Shown: positions 1 to 7,806 of the stretch, piece by piece | How the letters are laid out: each line of letters starts with the position of its first letter | How positions within the stretch are numbered: the first letter of the stretch is position 1 | From: CAJXZP01 sp049606935 | Lineage (GTDB): Bacteria > Bacteroidota > Bacteroidia > Flavobacteriales_G > Salibacteraceae | DNA: 15,698 bases | Assembly (NCBI GenBank): GCA_049606935.1 | Contig: JBMYWA010000054.1 | Span: forward strand, 1-15,698 | Direction of reading: 5' to 3' | Translations under genes and position numbers: made by a program | Notes under the pieces: generated by a model | Database searches by the model: none | What the model was told of the DNA's origin: nothing | What the model saw: only the letters and a program-made list of their open reading frames with translations

Positions 1-29
1 TTAGAGGCTTTCGGTAATTTATTGAAATC

Positions 30-2108
30 TTACCAGATATAAACTCGGTCTTCTGGAGCGATATACATGCTGTCGTTTTCAGAAATCTCAAACACGGTGT
101 AGAATGCATCTAAGTTTCTTAATGGCATATTTGCTCTATACATACCCGGAGAGTGCGGGTTAGTATTTACCTGACTTCTTAAAGATTCGTCTCTGTACTT
201 GGTTCTCCAAATTGTTCCCCAAGACATAAAGAATCTTTGCTCAGGAGATAAACCATCAATAGTTTCTGTTTTTCCGTTAGCAGCAAATTCAGCTTGTAAG
301 GCATCCCATGCTAGGTTAACTCCACCAAGATCACCAATGTTTTCACCTAAGGTAAGTTTACCATTCACAAATAACCCTGGAAGTGGCTCTAATGCATCAA
401 ACTGCGCAATTAACTTTTCACCTCTTTTTTCAAAGGCTTCTTTGTCTTCTGGTGTCCACCAGTTTACCATGTTTCCTTCGCTATCAAATTGTGCACCTTG
501 GTCATCAAAACCATGAGAAATTTCATGTCCGATAACAGCACCAATTCCACCGTAGTTTACCGGTGCATCTGCGTTAAAATCAAAGAAAGGGGGTTGTAAA
601 ATTGCCGCTGGAAATACAATTTCGTTCGCTAATGGATTGTAATAGGCGTTCACGGTTTGTGGTGTCATTCCCCATTCAGACTTGTCTACTGGATCGTGTA
701 ATTTGGCTACTTCATCTTTAAAACCCCAGTTTTTGGCAGCCATTGCATTACCTGCATAAGTACCTCCTTGAGCAACGGTTTTTACTTCTAAAGATGAATA
801 GTCTTTCCATTTATCTGGGTAACCAATTTTTACGGTAAAACTCGCTAGTTTTTCTTGTGCTTTTACTTTGGTATCAGGAGTCATCCAGTCAACGTTTTCA
901 ATACGCACTTTCATAGCCGCTAAAATATTGTCAACCATTGATTTTGCAGTGGCTTTAGCTTTTGGAGGGAAAACGGCATCTACATACAATTTACCAATAG
1001 CTTCACCCACGTAACGGTTAGTTGAACCTAAAACTCTTTTCCAACGCGCACGCATAGAAGTGGTTCCTGATAGCTCGGTTCCGTAAAAGTCAAAATTGGT
1101 TTGAACCATCTCTGCATTTAAATAACCCGCATAGTTTGACATGGTTTTGTAGGTCAAATAGTTTTTCCAAAGCGCCACATCGTTAGCCACAATAATTTCT
1201 TCCATTTTCTGGATGAATTTAGGTTGCATAACAATAAATGTATCTACATCAGAAATTCCCATACCTTGGAAATACGTAGCCCAATCAATAGATGGTGCAA
1301 GTGTACTTAAATCAGCTAATGCATATGGATTGTATTGCTTAATCAAGTCTCTACTCTCTGTAGAGTTCATGGATGCGGTAGCTAAATCATATTCTAATTT
1401 ATAGATAGCCTCTGCTTGAGCGGTAGCGTCTTCAGCAGATACTCCTTTGATTTGAAGCATTTTTGCAATGAATTCTTTGTACTTTCCTTGAAGTGCCACT
1501 GATTTTTCATCGTCTTTGGTATAGTAATCACTATCTGGCAAACCTAATCCGTCTTGCGCTAAGTAAGCCGCTTTAACGTTGGAGTTTTTAACGTTTGGAA
1601 AAATGGCAAATCCAAAAAATGAACCACCACCATACGTTTCTTCATAGGCCAAGTAGTTAACTAAATCTTCTTTGTTTGAAATAGCATCAATTTTAGAGAA
1701 GAAAGGATCTAATGGAGAAAGACCCGCTTTTTCGGCAGCCGCACTGTCCATACCTACCGCATAATAATTAGCGGCTTTCTTTTGGTCGCTATTTTCATCG
1801 TATTTGGAACTAGAAGAAGCAGTTTCCAATACTTCTAATACGGTTTTGTTGTTGTTCTCACGTAACTCGTTGAAAGATCCCCAAGAACCTTGGTCTGCTG
1901 GAATTTCAGTGTTTTTAACCCATGTACCGTTCACATGCATAAAGAAATCGTCTTGTGCACGCATGTCTTTGTCCATATTACTTAGGTCTAATCCTGCGCT
2001 TGGAGCTTCTGAAGCTGTCTCCGCTTTTGGTTCAACTGCCTTGTCAGAAGCGCAAGACGCTGTTAAGGCCACCAAAGGCAGAATGAATAATGATTGTTTA
2101 AATTTCAT
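30..2108 (-). CDS. M13 family zinc metallopeptidase (PepO/neprilysin-like), lipoprotein
   Basis: A 692-residue endopeptidase that in this family cleaves peptides outside the cytoplasm. Residues 1-19 form a lipoprotein signal peptide ending in the lipobox LTASC (Cys19), so the protein should be membrane-anchored, probably in the outer membrane or facing the periplasm. After an acidic linker come the M13 N-terminal helical domain (about 50-430) and the catalytic domain. The catalytic domain has the substrate-binding motif NAYYNP (487-492), the zinc motif HEISH (528-532) and the third zinc ligand in ENIGD (Glu589). The C-terminus ends in Ile-Trp, as is usual for the family, so the gene is complete. 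The frame stays open to a TTG at 2180, but the ATG at 2108 is the start because it begins the signal peptide and lies 21 nt after a -7-like box. It is divergent from the AI-2E-type transporter. Family is certain; the substrate is unknown. Confidence 0.95.
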   Translation of the reverse strand: MKFKQSLFILPLVALTASCASDKAVEPKAETASEAPSAGLDLSNMDKDMRAQDDFFMHVNGTWVKNTEIPADQGSWGSFNELRENNNKTVLEVLETASSSSKYDENSDQKKAANYYAVGMDSAAAEKAGLSPLDPFFSKIDAISNKEDLVNYLAYEETYGGGSFFGFAIFPNVKNSNVKAAYLAQDGLGLPDSDYYTKDDEKSVALQGKYKEFIAKMLQIKGVSAEDATAQAEAIYKLEYDLATASMNSTESRDLIKQYNPYALADLSTLAPSIDWATYFQGMGISDVDTFIVMQPKFIQKMEEIIVANDVALWKNYLTYKTMSNYAGYLNAEMVQTNFDFYGTELSGTTSMRARWKRVLGSTNRYVGEAIGKLYVDAVFPPKAKATAKSMVDNILAAMKVRIENVDWMTPDTKVKAQEKLASFTVKIGYPDKWKDYSSLEVKTVAQGGTYAGNAMAAKNWGFKDEVAKLHDPVDKSEWGMTPQTVNAYYNPLANEIVFPAAILQPPFFDFNADAPVNYGGIGAVIGHEISHGFDDQGAQFDSEGNMVNWWTPEDKEAFEKRGEKLIAQFDALEPLPGLFVNGKLTLGENIGDLGGVNLAWDALQAEFAANGKTETIDGLSPEQRFFMSWGTIWRTKYRDESLRSQVNTNPHSPGMYRANMPLRNLDAFYTVFEISENDSMYIAPEDRVYIW

Positions 2109-2129
2109 GATTGATAGTTTTAAAGGTGC

Positions 2130-2164
2130 CGAATATACTTTAATTAATGGGTTTTTATGACCAA
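2130..2164 (-). promoter_or_regulatory. Candidate promoter of the M13 peptidase gene
   Basis: Read on the minus strand, TATATTCG (2130-2137) matches the Bacteroidota -7 consensus TAnnTTTG with one mismatch, 21 nt before the ATG. A TTG lies 24 nt further upstream (2162-2164), slightly beyond the usual 17-23 nt spacing. Position supports it; the sequence match is imperfect. Confidence 0.45.
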
Positions 2165-2244
2165 AAATGTGAAGGAGCAAAGATTTTTGATGATGGACGG
2201 AAAATACGTTTAGACTATGTTCATGAAAATAGACCTTACTAGGC

Positions 2245-2252
2245 TATATTTG
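2245..2252 (+). promoter_or_regulatory. -7 box of the AI-2E-family transporter gene
   Basis: TATATTTG is an exact TAnnTTTG match, ending 25 nt before the ATG at 2278. No TTG is found at the usual -33 distance, so only the -7 element is supported. Together with the minus-strand box at 2130-2137 it makes the 169-bp gap a divergent promoter region. Confidence 0.5.
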
Positions 2253-2277
2253 AAATGAAAATTGTTAGAAAATTAAT

Positions 2278-3330
2278 ATGGAGTCACAAAAAAAAGAAAT
2301 CCCAACTATTTTTTATTTAGCAGCAATTGTAATTGTGTTAGGAGGGGTGATTTATTCGGCTCAAATTGCGACACAATTTTTAATGGCTGTTTTCATTGCA
2401 GTAATTGCGTCTAAACCTGTGGGATACCTAGAAAAAAAAGGCGCTCCTTCAGGTTTGGCAGTGGCAGCGGTATTGTTTTTTATTATTCTGCTATCTTCTT
2501 CTTTGGGAGGTATTATTGGCTCTTCGGTAGCCCGGTTTTCCGCAAATTTAGATGAGTATGATGCAAAAGTTACCATTGGAATAAGTGGTGTTTTTGAAAT
2601 GTTAAAATCGTTTGGAATTCATGTTTCTACAGATGGGTTGTTAAGTGCAATTGACCCAGGAACGATAATGAATTTTACAGCAAAACTTTTAAATGGTTTG
2701 GGTAGCTTAATGGGAAACATGGCAATGATTTTATTAATTGTTGCTTTTATGCTGGCAGAAAAGTCTAGTTACGGAGTGAAGCTTAAAGCAATAATGAATA
2801 AGCCAGAACATTCTATGACGGGTATAAGCGCTGCAATGAGCCAAATTAATCAGTATTTAGGAATTAAAACCATAACTAGTTTTGCTACGGGTTTAATTAT
2901 TGGGACTTTACTATGGTTGCTAGGGGTAGACTTTCCGTTTATGTGGGGACTTATTGCTTTTTTAATGAACTATATACCAAATATTGGTTCTATAATAGCC
3001 GCAATACCTGCAATGTTTATGGCCTTTATTACGTTAGGTGGCTCGGGTGTAATATGGACAGGCGCCATTTTTTTGGTGGTAAATATTACTATTGGATCTG
3101 TAATTGAACCCAAAGTAATGGGTAAAGGCTTGGGATTATCAACATTAGTAGTTTTGCTATCTTTAATATTTTGGGGATGGATACTAGGTACCATTGGGAT
3201 GTTTTTATCTATACCACTAACGTTAGCTGCAAAAATTGCTTTTGAATCACAAGAATCTACTAAATGGATAGCGGTTTTACTTGGTACCGAGGATGATGCT
3301 CAAGCACTATGTGATTCACGAAACCATTAA
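2278..3330 (+). CDS. AI-2E family transporter (TqsA/PerM-like membrane protein)
   Basis: A 350-residue polytopic inner-membrane protein of the AI-2E transporter family (formerly UPF0118). Hydrophobic segments are visible near residues 10-28, 32-45, 60-80, 143-160, 200-216, 220-250, 255-275 and 288-318, fitting the usual eight helices with a soluble stretch at about 85-140. Two family signatures are clear: the segment around 193-245 containing YLGIK and NYIPNIGSIIAAIP, and IEPKVMGKGLGLS (276-288) followed by a Gly/Trp-rich helix. Members have been linked to autoinducer-2 export (TqsA) and to Na+/H+ antiport, and the sequence does not decide between these. It stands alone on its strand and runs tail-to-tail into the carboxyltransferase gene with only 14 bp between the stop codons. 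Start ATG, with no Shine-Dalgarno sequence. Confidence 0.9.
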   Translation: MESQKKEIPTIFYLAAIVIVLGGVIYSAQIATQFLMAVFIAVIASKPVGYLEKKGAPSGLAVAAVLFFIILLSSSLGGIIGSSVARFSANLDEYDAKVTIGISGVFEMLKSFGIHVSTDGLLSAIDPGTIMNFTAKLLNGLGSLMGNMAMILLIVAFMLAEKSSYGVKLKAIMNKPEHSMTGISAAMSQINQYLGIKTITSFATGLIIGTLLWLLGVDFPFMWGLIAFLMNYIPNIGSIIAAIPAMFMAFITLGGSGVIWTGAIFLVVNITIGSVIEPKVMGKGLGLSTLVVLLSLIFWGWILGTIGMFLSIPLTLAAKIAFESQESTKWIAVLLGTEDDAQALCDSRNH

Positions 3331-3344
3331 GGTAATTCCTAGGT

Positions 3345-4985
3345 TTAAGTTTGGATTACCCCCACATTGTATCTTTCTGTAATAGGTTGATTGTTGGCCA
3401 TTTCAATACCCATAGAAACCCAGTTTCTGGTATCAATTGGGTTTATTATAGCATCCAACCACAATCTGCTGGCCGCATAATATGGGGTAGTTTGATCATC
3501 GTAACGATTTTTAATTTTGTTGAATAGCTCTTCCTCTTCTTCCTTGGTGATTTTTTCACCTCTCGCTTTTTTACTACTTACCTCAATTTGCAATAAAACC
3601 TTTGCGGCTTGAGCGCCACCCATAACTGCCACTTGAGCCGATGGCCATCCTACAATTAAACGAGGATCATAGGCTTTACCACACATGGCGTAGTTTCCGG
3701 CTCCATAGGAGTTACCTACTACTATAGTGAATTTTGGAACCACTGAGTTCGCCATAGCGCTAACCAACTTGGCGCCATCTTTAATAATGCCCCCATGTTC
3801 AGATCTTGAACCTACCATAAATCCGGTAACATCTTGTAAGAACACCAAAGGAATTTTTTTCTGATTACAATTCATAATAAAGCGTGCAGCCTTATCAGCC
3901 GAATCAGAGTAAATAACTCCACCAAACTGCATTTCGCCTTTTTTACTTTTTACCAGCTCACGTTGGTTGGCCACAATTCCTACTGCCCAACCGTCTATTC
4001 TGGCGTATCCAGTAACAATACTTTTACCGTAACCTTCTTTGTACTCATCAAATTCAGAATCATCTACTAAACGTTTGATGATTTCACGCATTTCATAGGG
4101 TTTGGTGTTGGTGTCTGGTAGGATACCAAAAATTTCGTTAGAATCATGTTTGGGTTCTTTAGGTTCCTCACGGTTAAAGCCCGCTTTTTCAGAATCGCCA
4201 ATTTTACCCATCATTCGCTTTATACGATCTAAAGCGTCTTGATCATCGGTACATTTATAATCTACTACTCCTGAAATTTCAGTTTGAGTAGTTGCGCCTC
4301 CTAAGGTTTCATTATCAATAGTTTCACCAATGGCTGCTTTAACCAAATACGAACCAGCCAGGAAGATGGAGCCTGTTTTATCTACAATCATTGATTCATC
4401 ACTCATGATGGGCAAATAAGCTCCTCCAGCCACACATGAACCCATTATGGCGGCAATTTGAGTAATACCTTTACTAGACATTATGGCATTATTTCTGAAA
4501 ATTCTTCCAAAATGCTCTTTATCTGGGAAAATTTCATCTTGCATTGGAAGGTAAACACCAGCGCTATCTACTAGATAAATAATGGGCAAGTTGTTTTCCA
4601 TGGCAATTTCTTGAGCTCTTAGGTTCTTCTTACCTGTAATAGGAAACCAAGCTCCGGCTTTTACCGTGGCATCATTGGCTACCACAATACATTGCTTACC
4701 CGATATGTAACCAATTTTGATAACAACACCTCCTGCAGGGCAACCACCATGTTCGGCATACATTCCTTCGCCAGCAAATGCCCCAATTTCTAATTGCTCC
4801 GTACCTTTATCAAATAAATATTGTACCCTTTCTCGGGCAGTCATTTTACCTTTACTGTGAAGCTTTTCAATTCGTTTTAAACCACCTCCAAGATAAACCT
4901 CTTCTAACTTTCGGTTTAGGTTTGAAACCTTTCTTCGGTTACGGTCTTCATTTTTATTGAATTCTAATTCTTCTTTCTTGGTCAT
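3345..4985 (-). CDS. Acyl-CoA carboxylase carboxyltransferase (beta) subunit, methylcrotonyl-CoA carboxylase-like
   Basis: A 546-residue cytoplasmic carboxyltransferase that moves the carboxyl group from carboxybiotin to an acyl-CoA. The N-terminal half has SAGVYLP (141-147) and the oxyanion-hole segment MGSCVAGGAY (181-190). The C-terminal half has FLQDVTGFMVG (382-392) and GNSYGAGNYAM (424-434). The stretch EIFPDKEHFGRIF (151-163) resembles methylcrotonyl-CoA carboxylase beta subunits more than propionyl- or acetyl-CoA ones, so leucine breakdown is the likeliest role; other acyl-CoAs remain possible. Length is normal for the family. The frame remains open to a TTG at 5009, but that TTG lies inside the -7 promoter box, so the ATG at 4985 is the start. 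No biotin carboxylase or biotin carrier partner is present in the window. Confidence 0.92.
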   Translation of the reverse strand: MTKKEELEFNKNEDRNRRKVSNLNRKLEEVYLGGGLKRIEKLHSKGKMTARERVQYLFDKGTEQLEIGAFAGEGMYAEHGGCPAGGVVIKIGYISGKQCIVVANDATVKAGAWFPITGKKNLRAQEIAMENNLPIIYLVDSAGVYLPMQDEIFPDKEHFGRIFRNNAIMSSKGITQIAAIMGSCVAGGAYLPIMSDESMIVDKTGSIFLAGSYLVKAAIGETIDNETLGGATTQTEISGVVDYKCTDDQDALDRIKRMMGKIGDSEKAGFNREEPKEPKHDSNEIFGILPDTNTKPYEMREIIKRLVDDSEFDEYKEGYGKSIVTGYARIDGWAVGIVANQRELVKSKKGEMQFGGVIYSDSADKAARFIMNCNQKKIPLVFLQDVTGFMVGSRSEHGGIIKDGAKLVSAMANSVVPKFTIVVGNSYGAGNYAMCGKAYDPRLIVGWPSAQVAVMGGAQAAKVLLQIEVSSKKARGEKITKEEEEELFNKIKNRYDDQTTPYYAASRLWLDAIINPIDTRNWVSMGIEMANNQPITERYNVGVIQT

Positions 4986-5006
4986 ATGGTGTGAATTTAA
5001 GAACTC

Positions 5007-5038
5007 CAAATATAAGGGTTAAACTTATGTATTAACAA
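5007..5038 (-). promoter_or_regulatory. Promoter of the acyl-CoA carboxylase subunit gene
   Basis: On the minus strand, TTG (5036-5038), a 21-nt spacer and TATATTTG (5007-5014) form a full Bacteroidota sigma-A-type promoter. The -7 box ends 21 nt before the ATG at 4985. It overlaps the in-frame TTG at 5009, which excludes that codon as the start for this promoter. Confidence 0.7.
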
Positions 5039-5062
5039 CAAAAAAGTAGAGGAAAACTTTCG

Positions 5063-5677
5063 TTACACGGGTAATTTTAAGAGGTAGGATTCAAGTTCTG
5101 GACCCAAATTGAATATGCCATCTAAAATGCTTAAATCGGGCTCAAATTTTCCATGGTATGAAAACACTTGTTGGTATTTATTGAATTGGTCAGAATTAGG
5201 ATGAGGTTTTTTACCAGAGTACAAAATTCGTAAATCATTTTCATGGAGAGGTGCGAACTCAGTAGTAAATGAAGGGGTAAACTCTACAATCAAACAGTTT
5301 AATATAGTTTGATGAAAATCTAAATTAAACTCCCATAAACTAGTATACTTTTTTTCAAATAATGGTTGAATAAGGTGTGCGTAAAACTCAAAAAAGGGAG
5401 AAGTTTTATAGGCAGAAACCAAAGACTTCCAATGGTTTCGTTGCCAAGCATCGATATTGGAAATTTGAACTTCGGTAACCGCAAGTTTTAAAGTTTCTTT
5501 AACTATGGGTATAGATAAGGTAATCACTCCATTTGCTCCATAAACTCTACAACGACTTCTAAAGTTTTGTTTTGAGAAATTTTCAAAAGCTTCTATTTTT
5601 CCTGGATTCTGCAAAAGGTAGGCGTAATAAGATAGTGGCCCTGCGTACAAAAGTGGAAATATTTTTGTTGAATTCAT
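5063..5677 (-). CDS. WbqC family protein
   Basis: A 204-residue soluble protein with the WbqC-family pattern. N-terminal PLLYAGPLSYYAYLL (8-22) is followed by a basic stretch RSRCRVYGANG (40-50) and a strand LSIPI (54-58). Then come W78, HWKSLVSAYKTSPFFEFY (82-99) and a C-terminal LSILDGIFNLGPE near residues 182-194. Length is typical. The family is named for a gene in an O-antigen cluster; its biochemical activity is not established as far as I know, and in Bacteroidota it is often a lone conserved gene. Here it lies upstream of the carboxyltransferase gene on the same strand, but that gene has its own promoter in the 77-nt gap. Family assignment is firm, function is open. Confidence 0.85.
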   Translation of the reverse strand: MNSTKIFPLLYAGPLSYYAYLLQNPGKIEAFENFSKQNFRSRCRVYGANGVITLSIPIVKETLKLAVTEVQISNIDAWQRNHWKSLVSAYKTSPFFEFYAHLIQPLFEKKYTSLWEFNLDFHQTILNCLIVEFTPSFTTEFAPLHENDLRILYSGKKPHPNSDQFNKYQQVFSYHGKFEPDLSILDGIFNLGPELESYLLKLPV

Positions 5678-5702
5678 GACTTTAAGAAAGTAGAAAAGAT
5701 GT

Positions 5703-5729
5703 CAAAAGTAGGTTCTTAATACTAATCAA
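5703..5729 (-). promoter_or_regulatory. Promoter of the WbqC-family gene
   Basis: On the minus strand, TACTTTTG (5703-5710) is an exact TAnnTTTG box ending 25 nt before the ATG at 5677. A TTG (5727-5729) lies 16 nt upstream of it, just under the usual 17-23 nt spacing. Confidence 0.55.
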
Positions 5730-5805
5730 TATCATATTTACACTCATTAATATGCGTTAAATTGGTCTGGAGATTTAAAAGTTAAACCAATAAATATATT
5801 TAGTT

Positions 5806-6210
5806 ATGAGCAATGATGTAGCCCCAGTAGTTGAAAGAGTTTATGTAAAGGATTTAAGTTTTGACCATGAACTTTGGGACAACGAAATGAAATATTACAG
5901 AAATGAATTAGAAATTTTTGAACATAGACTAGAGCAGGACGTAGTAAGATTAACCGATAAAGAATCATTGAGAGAATTGGAGCATTTTCAAAACCAATTT
6001 ATTCGCCAAAATGAAGTGTTAGATATTTTGAATAAAAAGGTAAGACAAAACCGTAAGTCAATTACTCGCGAATCAATTGAAGGATCTGTATTTCACAATA
6101 GTGTAACTATGGAAAAATATAAAGCTTTACGCAATGAGTTTGAGGTTTTTGAAAAAATATATTACGATTTAAAAAGAAGTTTTGTAGATTTTAATCACAA
6201 AAATTTTTAA
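5806..6210 (+). CDS. Small coiled-coil protein of unknown function
   Basis: A 134-residue protein I cannot assign to a named family. It has no signal peptide and no membrane segment, so it is probably cytoplasmic. It is highly charged and predicted to be almost wholly helical, with long stretches of heptad-like spacing (about residues 20-85 and 100-130) rich in Glu, Lys, Arg, Leu and Phe. That points to a coiled coil or helical bundle. Start ATG; I see no convincing TAnnTTTG box at the distance used by its neighbours. It is followed 20 nt later by a strong intrinsic terminator, so it forms a unit of its own. Codon use and composition look like the surrounding genes. It could be a structural or adaptor protein, but nothing in the sequence says which. 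Confidence 0.8.
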   Translation: MSNDVAPVVERVYVKDLSFDHELWDNEMKYYRNELEIFEHRLEQDVVRLTDKESLRELEHFQNQFIRQNEVLDILNKKVRQNRKSITRESIEGSVFHNSVTMEKYKALRNEFEVFEKIYYDLKRSFVDFNHKNF

Positions 6211-6230
6211 AGATTAATCTATTTATTAGT

Positions 6231-6262
6231 AAGGGTTTTAAAGAAATTTAAAACCCTTTTTT
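6231..6262 (+). terminator. Intrinsic terminator after the coiled-coil protein gene
   Basis: A perfect 12-bp stem (6231-6242 with 6247-6258) closed by a GAAA tetraloop is followed by TTTT (6259-6262). It sits 20 nt after the stop codon. The next gene's -7 box begins 6 nt further on. Confidence 0.88.
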
Positions 6263-6267
6263 ATGCT

Positions 6268-6275
6268 TACGTTTG
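6268..6275 (+). promoter_or_regulatory. -7 box of the DUF4389-methyltransferase unit
   Basis: TACGTTTG is an exact TAnnTTTG match ending 24 nt before the ATG at 6300. The in-frame TTG at 6273 is part of this box, so it is not the start codon. The -33 position falls inside the preceding terminator stem and shows no TTG. Confidence 0.5.
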
Positions 6276-6299
6276 CCAAAAAAAACGAATAAAAATTTT

Positions 6300-6890
6300 A
6301 TGTTGACATTAAATGTACAATACCAAAAAAAATATTCTAGAGTTGAACTTTTCTTAAGAAGCTTTTTAGGAGGTATATTTATTGTAGCCCCTCATTTCTT
6401 TATATTATTCTTTGTAATAATTTGGGCTAAATTACTGTGGGTGTATGCTACATTTTACATTCTATTAAAAGGAGAATATCCTTCCTATTCTAGAAAATAT
6501 TTGATTGGTGTTTTAGGTTGGCTCTCTAGAATACATTTAAGTGTTTATAATCTTGTGGATGGCTATCCTGCATTTGGCATAAATGCGGAGGCGAAAAATG
6601 TTACTATTAAATATAATGGGCCAAATCAAATAAATAGGCTGTCCGTTTTGTTCCGTTTTTTGTTTAGCGGAATAATTATTCTACCTCATTTAATTATCTG
6701 GATTTTTAGAAATCTAATTAGTTGCCTATTAACTTTTTTGGCTTTTTGGGCCGTAATTTTTACTGGTAAGTTTCCAAAACAGTGGCATGACTTTAATGTA
6801 GCAACCTTGCGATGGTTAATTAGAATTATTGGATTTCAGCTATATTTGGAGGAAGAATATCCACCATTTAACGGAAAACCAAATGAATAA
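6300..6890 (+). CDS. DUF4389 domain-containing membrane protein
   Basis: A 196-residue membrane protein made of two similar halves. Each half has an Arg-rich opening (RVELFLRSFLGG; RLSVLFRFLFSG), a membrane segment beginning near a Pro-His pair (APHF; LPHL), a further hydrophobic segment, then a (Y/F)P motif before an amphipathic helix containing W-L-x-R-I. Each half ends in a Tyr-Pro-(Ala/Pro)-Phe turn (GYPAFG; EYPPFN). This is the DUF4389 pattern. About four transmembrane segments are visible and the function is unknown. I chose the ATG at 6300, because the upstream TTG at 6273 is inside the promoter box. The last codons overlap the methyltransferase start by 8 bp, so the two genes are very likely co-translated. 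Confidence 0.82.
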   Translation: MLTLNVQYQKKYSRVELFLRSFLGGIFIVAPHFFILFFVIIWAKLLWVYATFYILLKGEYPSYSRKYLIGVLGWLSRIHLSVYNLVDGYPAFGINAEAKNVTIKYNGPNQINRLSVLFRFLFSGIIILPHLIIWIFRNLISCLLTFLAFWAVIFTGKFPKQWHDFNVATLRWLIRIIGFQLYLEEEYPPFNGKPNE

Positions 6891-7668
6891 TAATTACCTA
6901 GAAGTAAATAAAAATTCCTGGAACAAACGAACAGAAGTTCACTTTGATTCCTCCTTTTACGATAACGAAAGTTTTATCAAGGGTAGGTCCTCTTTAAATA
7001 GTATTGAACTGGCATTGTTTGGTGATTTGAAAGGTAAAACGGTATTGCATTTGCAATGTCATTTCGGACAGGATACCCTGTCTTTAGAAAGGTTGGGAGC
7101 AAAGGTAACCGGAGTTGATTTGTCGGATGTAGCCATAGAAAAAGCCAATGTTTTGGCAAATAAATTGAATAGTTCGGCACGATTTATTTGTTCGGATGTA
7201 TATGGTCTTTCAGAGGTTTTAGATGAGGAATTTGACTATGTTTTTACAAGTTATGGAACAATTGGATGGCTCCCAGATATTGATAAATGGGCTGGAATTG
7301 TTTCAAAATACTTAAAACCTGGAGGTCAATTTGTTTTTGCAGAATTTCACCCCGTTGTGTGGATGTTTGATGATGATTTTAAATCAGTAAAATACCGTTA
7401 CTTCAATGATGAACCAATCATAGATGAGGAGGGTACTTATACCGATGGAGAAGAAATAACCACAAAAAATATTTCGTGGAACCACGGATTATCTGAGGTA
7501 ATAACTGCATTAATTAAAAGTGGACTGTCCATAAAGCAATTCAATGAGTTTGATTATTCTCCATACAATTGCTTCCAAAACATGGAAGAACTACCCTCTG
7601 GAGGCTTCTATATTAAGCATATAGGCCAAAAAATACCAATGGTTTATTCTTTATTGGCAGAGAAATAG
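6883..7668 (+). CDS. Class I SAM-dependent methyltransferase
   Basis: A 261-residue methyltransferase, probably cytoplasmic. The Rossmann-fold SAM-binding motif I is VLHLQCHFGQ (54-63), followed by VTGVDLS (75-81) with the acidic residue that would hold the ribose. Motif IV-like FDYVFTSYG (117-125) and LKPGGQFVFAEFHP (144-157) follow. The N-terminal segment with W13 and FDSSFYD (21-27) is typical of a Bacteroidota subfamily of small-molecule-type methyltransferases whose acceptor is not known to me. The ATG at 6883 overlaps the stop of the DUF4389 gene by 8 bp, and no separate promoter is seen. The frame extends upstream to a TTG at 6829, but that would add residues encoded inside the neighbouring gene and foreign to the family. 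Enzyme class is firm; the substrate is unknown. Confidence 0.9.
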   Translation: MNNNYLEVNKNSWNKRTEVHFDSSFYDNESFIKGRSSLNSIELALFGDLKGKTVLHLQCHFGQDTLSLERLGAKVTGVDLSDVAIEKANVLANKLNSSARFICSDVYGLSEVLDEEFDYVFTSYGTIGWLPDIDKWAGIVSKYLKPGGQFVFAEFHPVVWMFDDDFKSVKYRYFNDEPIIDEEGTYTDGEEITTKNISWNHGLSEVITALIKSGLSIKQFNEFDYSPYNCFQNMEELPSGGFYIKHIGQKIPMVYSLLAEK

Positions 7669-7750
7669 ATAGTAAAAATTCTGTCTGGTGTCAAATTACC
7701 AGTATTCTGTACTTAAAACGCAACGTTTCGCCCCAAATAAACGTAACTAA

Positions 7751-7781
7751 TTGGATAAAAGATAAAATCCCAATATTTTTG
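7751..7781 (+). promoter_or_regulatory. Promoter of the T9SS-substrate gene
   Basis: TTG (7751-7753), a 20-nt spacer and TATTTTTG (7774-7781) form a complete Bacteroidota-type promoter. The -7 box ends 25 nt before the ATG at 7807. Confidence 0.7.
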
Positions 7782-7806
7782 CGTAATAATACTAAAATTT
7801 GAAACT

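Noticed and set aside
1..29. Possible end of another gene at the left edge (TAA read on minus at 1-3)
   Set aside because: In that frame a second stop occurs at 19-21, leaving four codons, so no coding sequence is supported.
199..516. Plus-strand open frames opposite the M13 peptidase (199-516, 1213-1404, 1804-2160)
   Set aside because: The minus-strand gene carries the complete catalytic motifs; these antisense frames have no recognisable product or start signals.
2109..2180. Extended N-terminus of the M13 peptidase from a TTG at 2180
   Set aside because: It would bury the lipoprotein signal peptide behind 24 residues and run through the promoter-like box; the ATG at 2108 fits both signals.
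3321..3345. Possible terminator between the convergent AI-2E and carboxyltransferase genes (AAACC/GGTTT pairing)
   Set aside because: The stem is only 5 bp with poorly paired interior and no T-run on either strand.
7685..7702. Hairpin CTGGT/ACCAG after the methyltransferase gene
   Set aside because: A 5-bp stem with an 8-nt loop and no T-tract is too weak to call a terminator.
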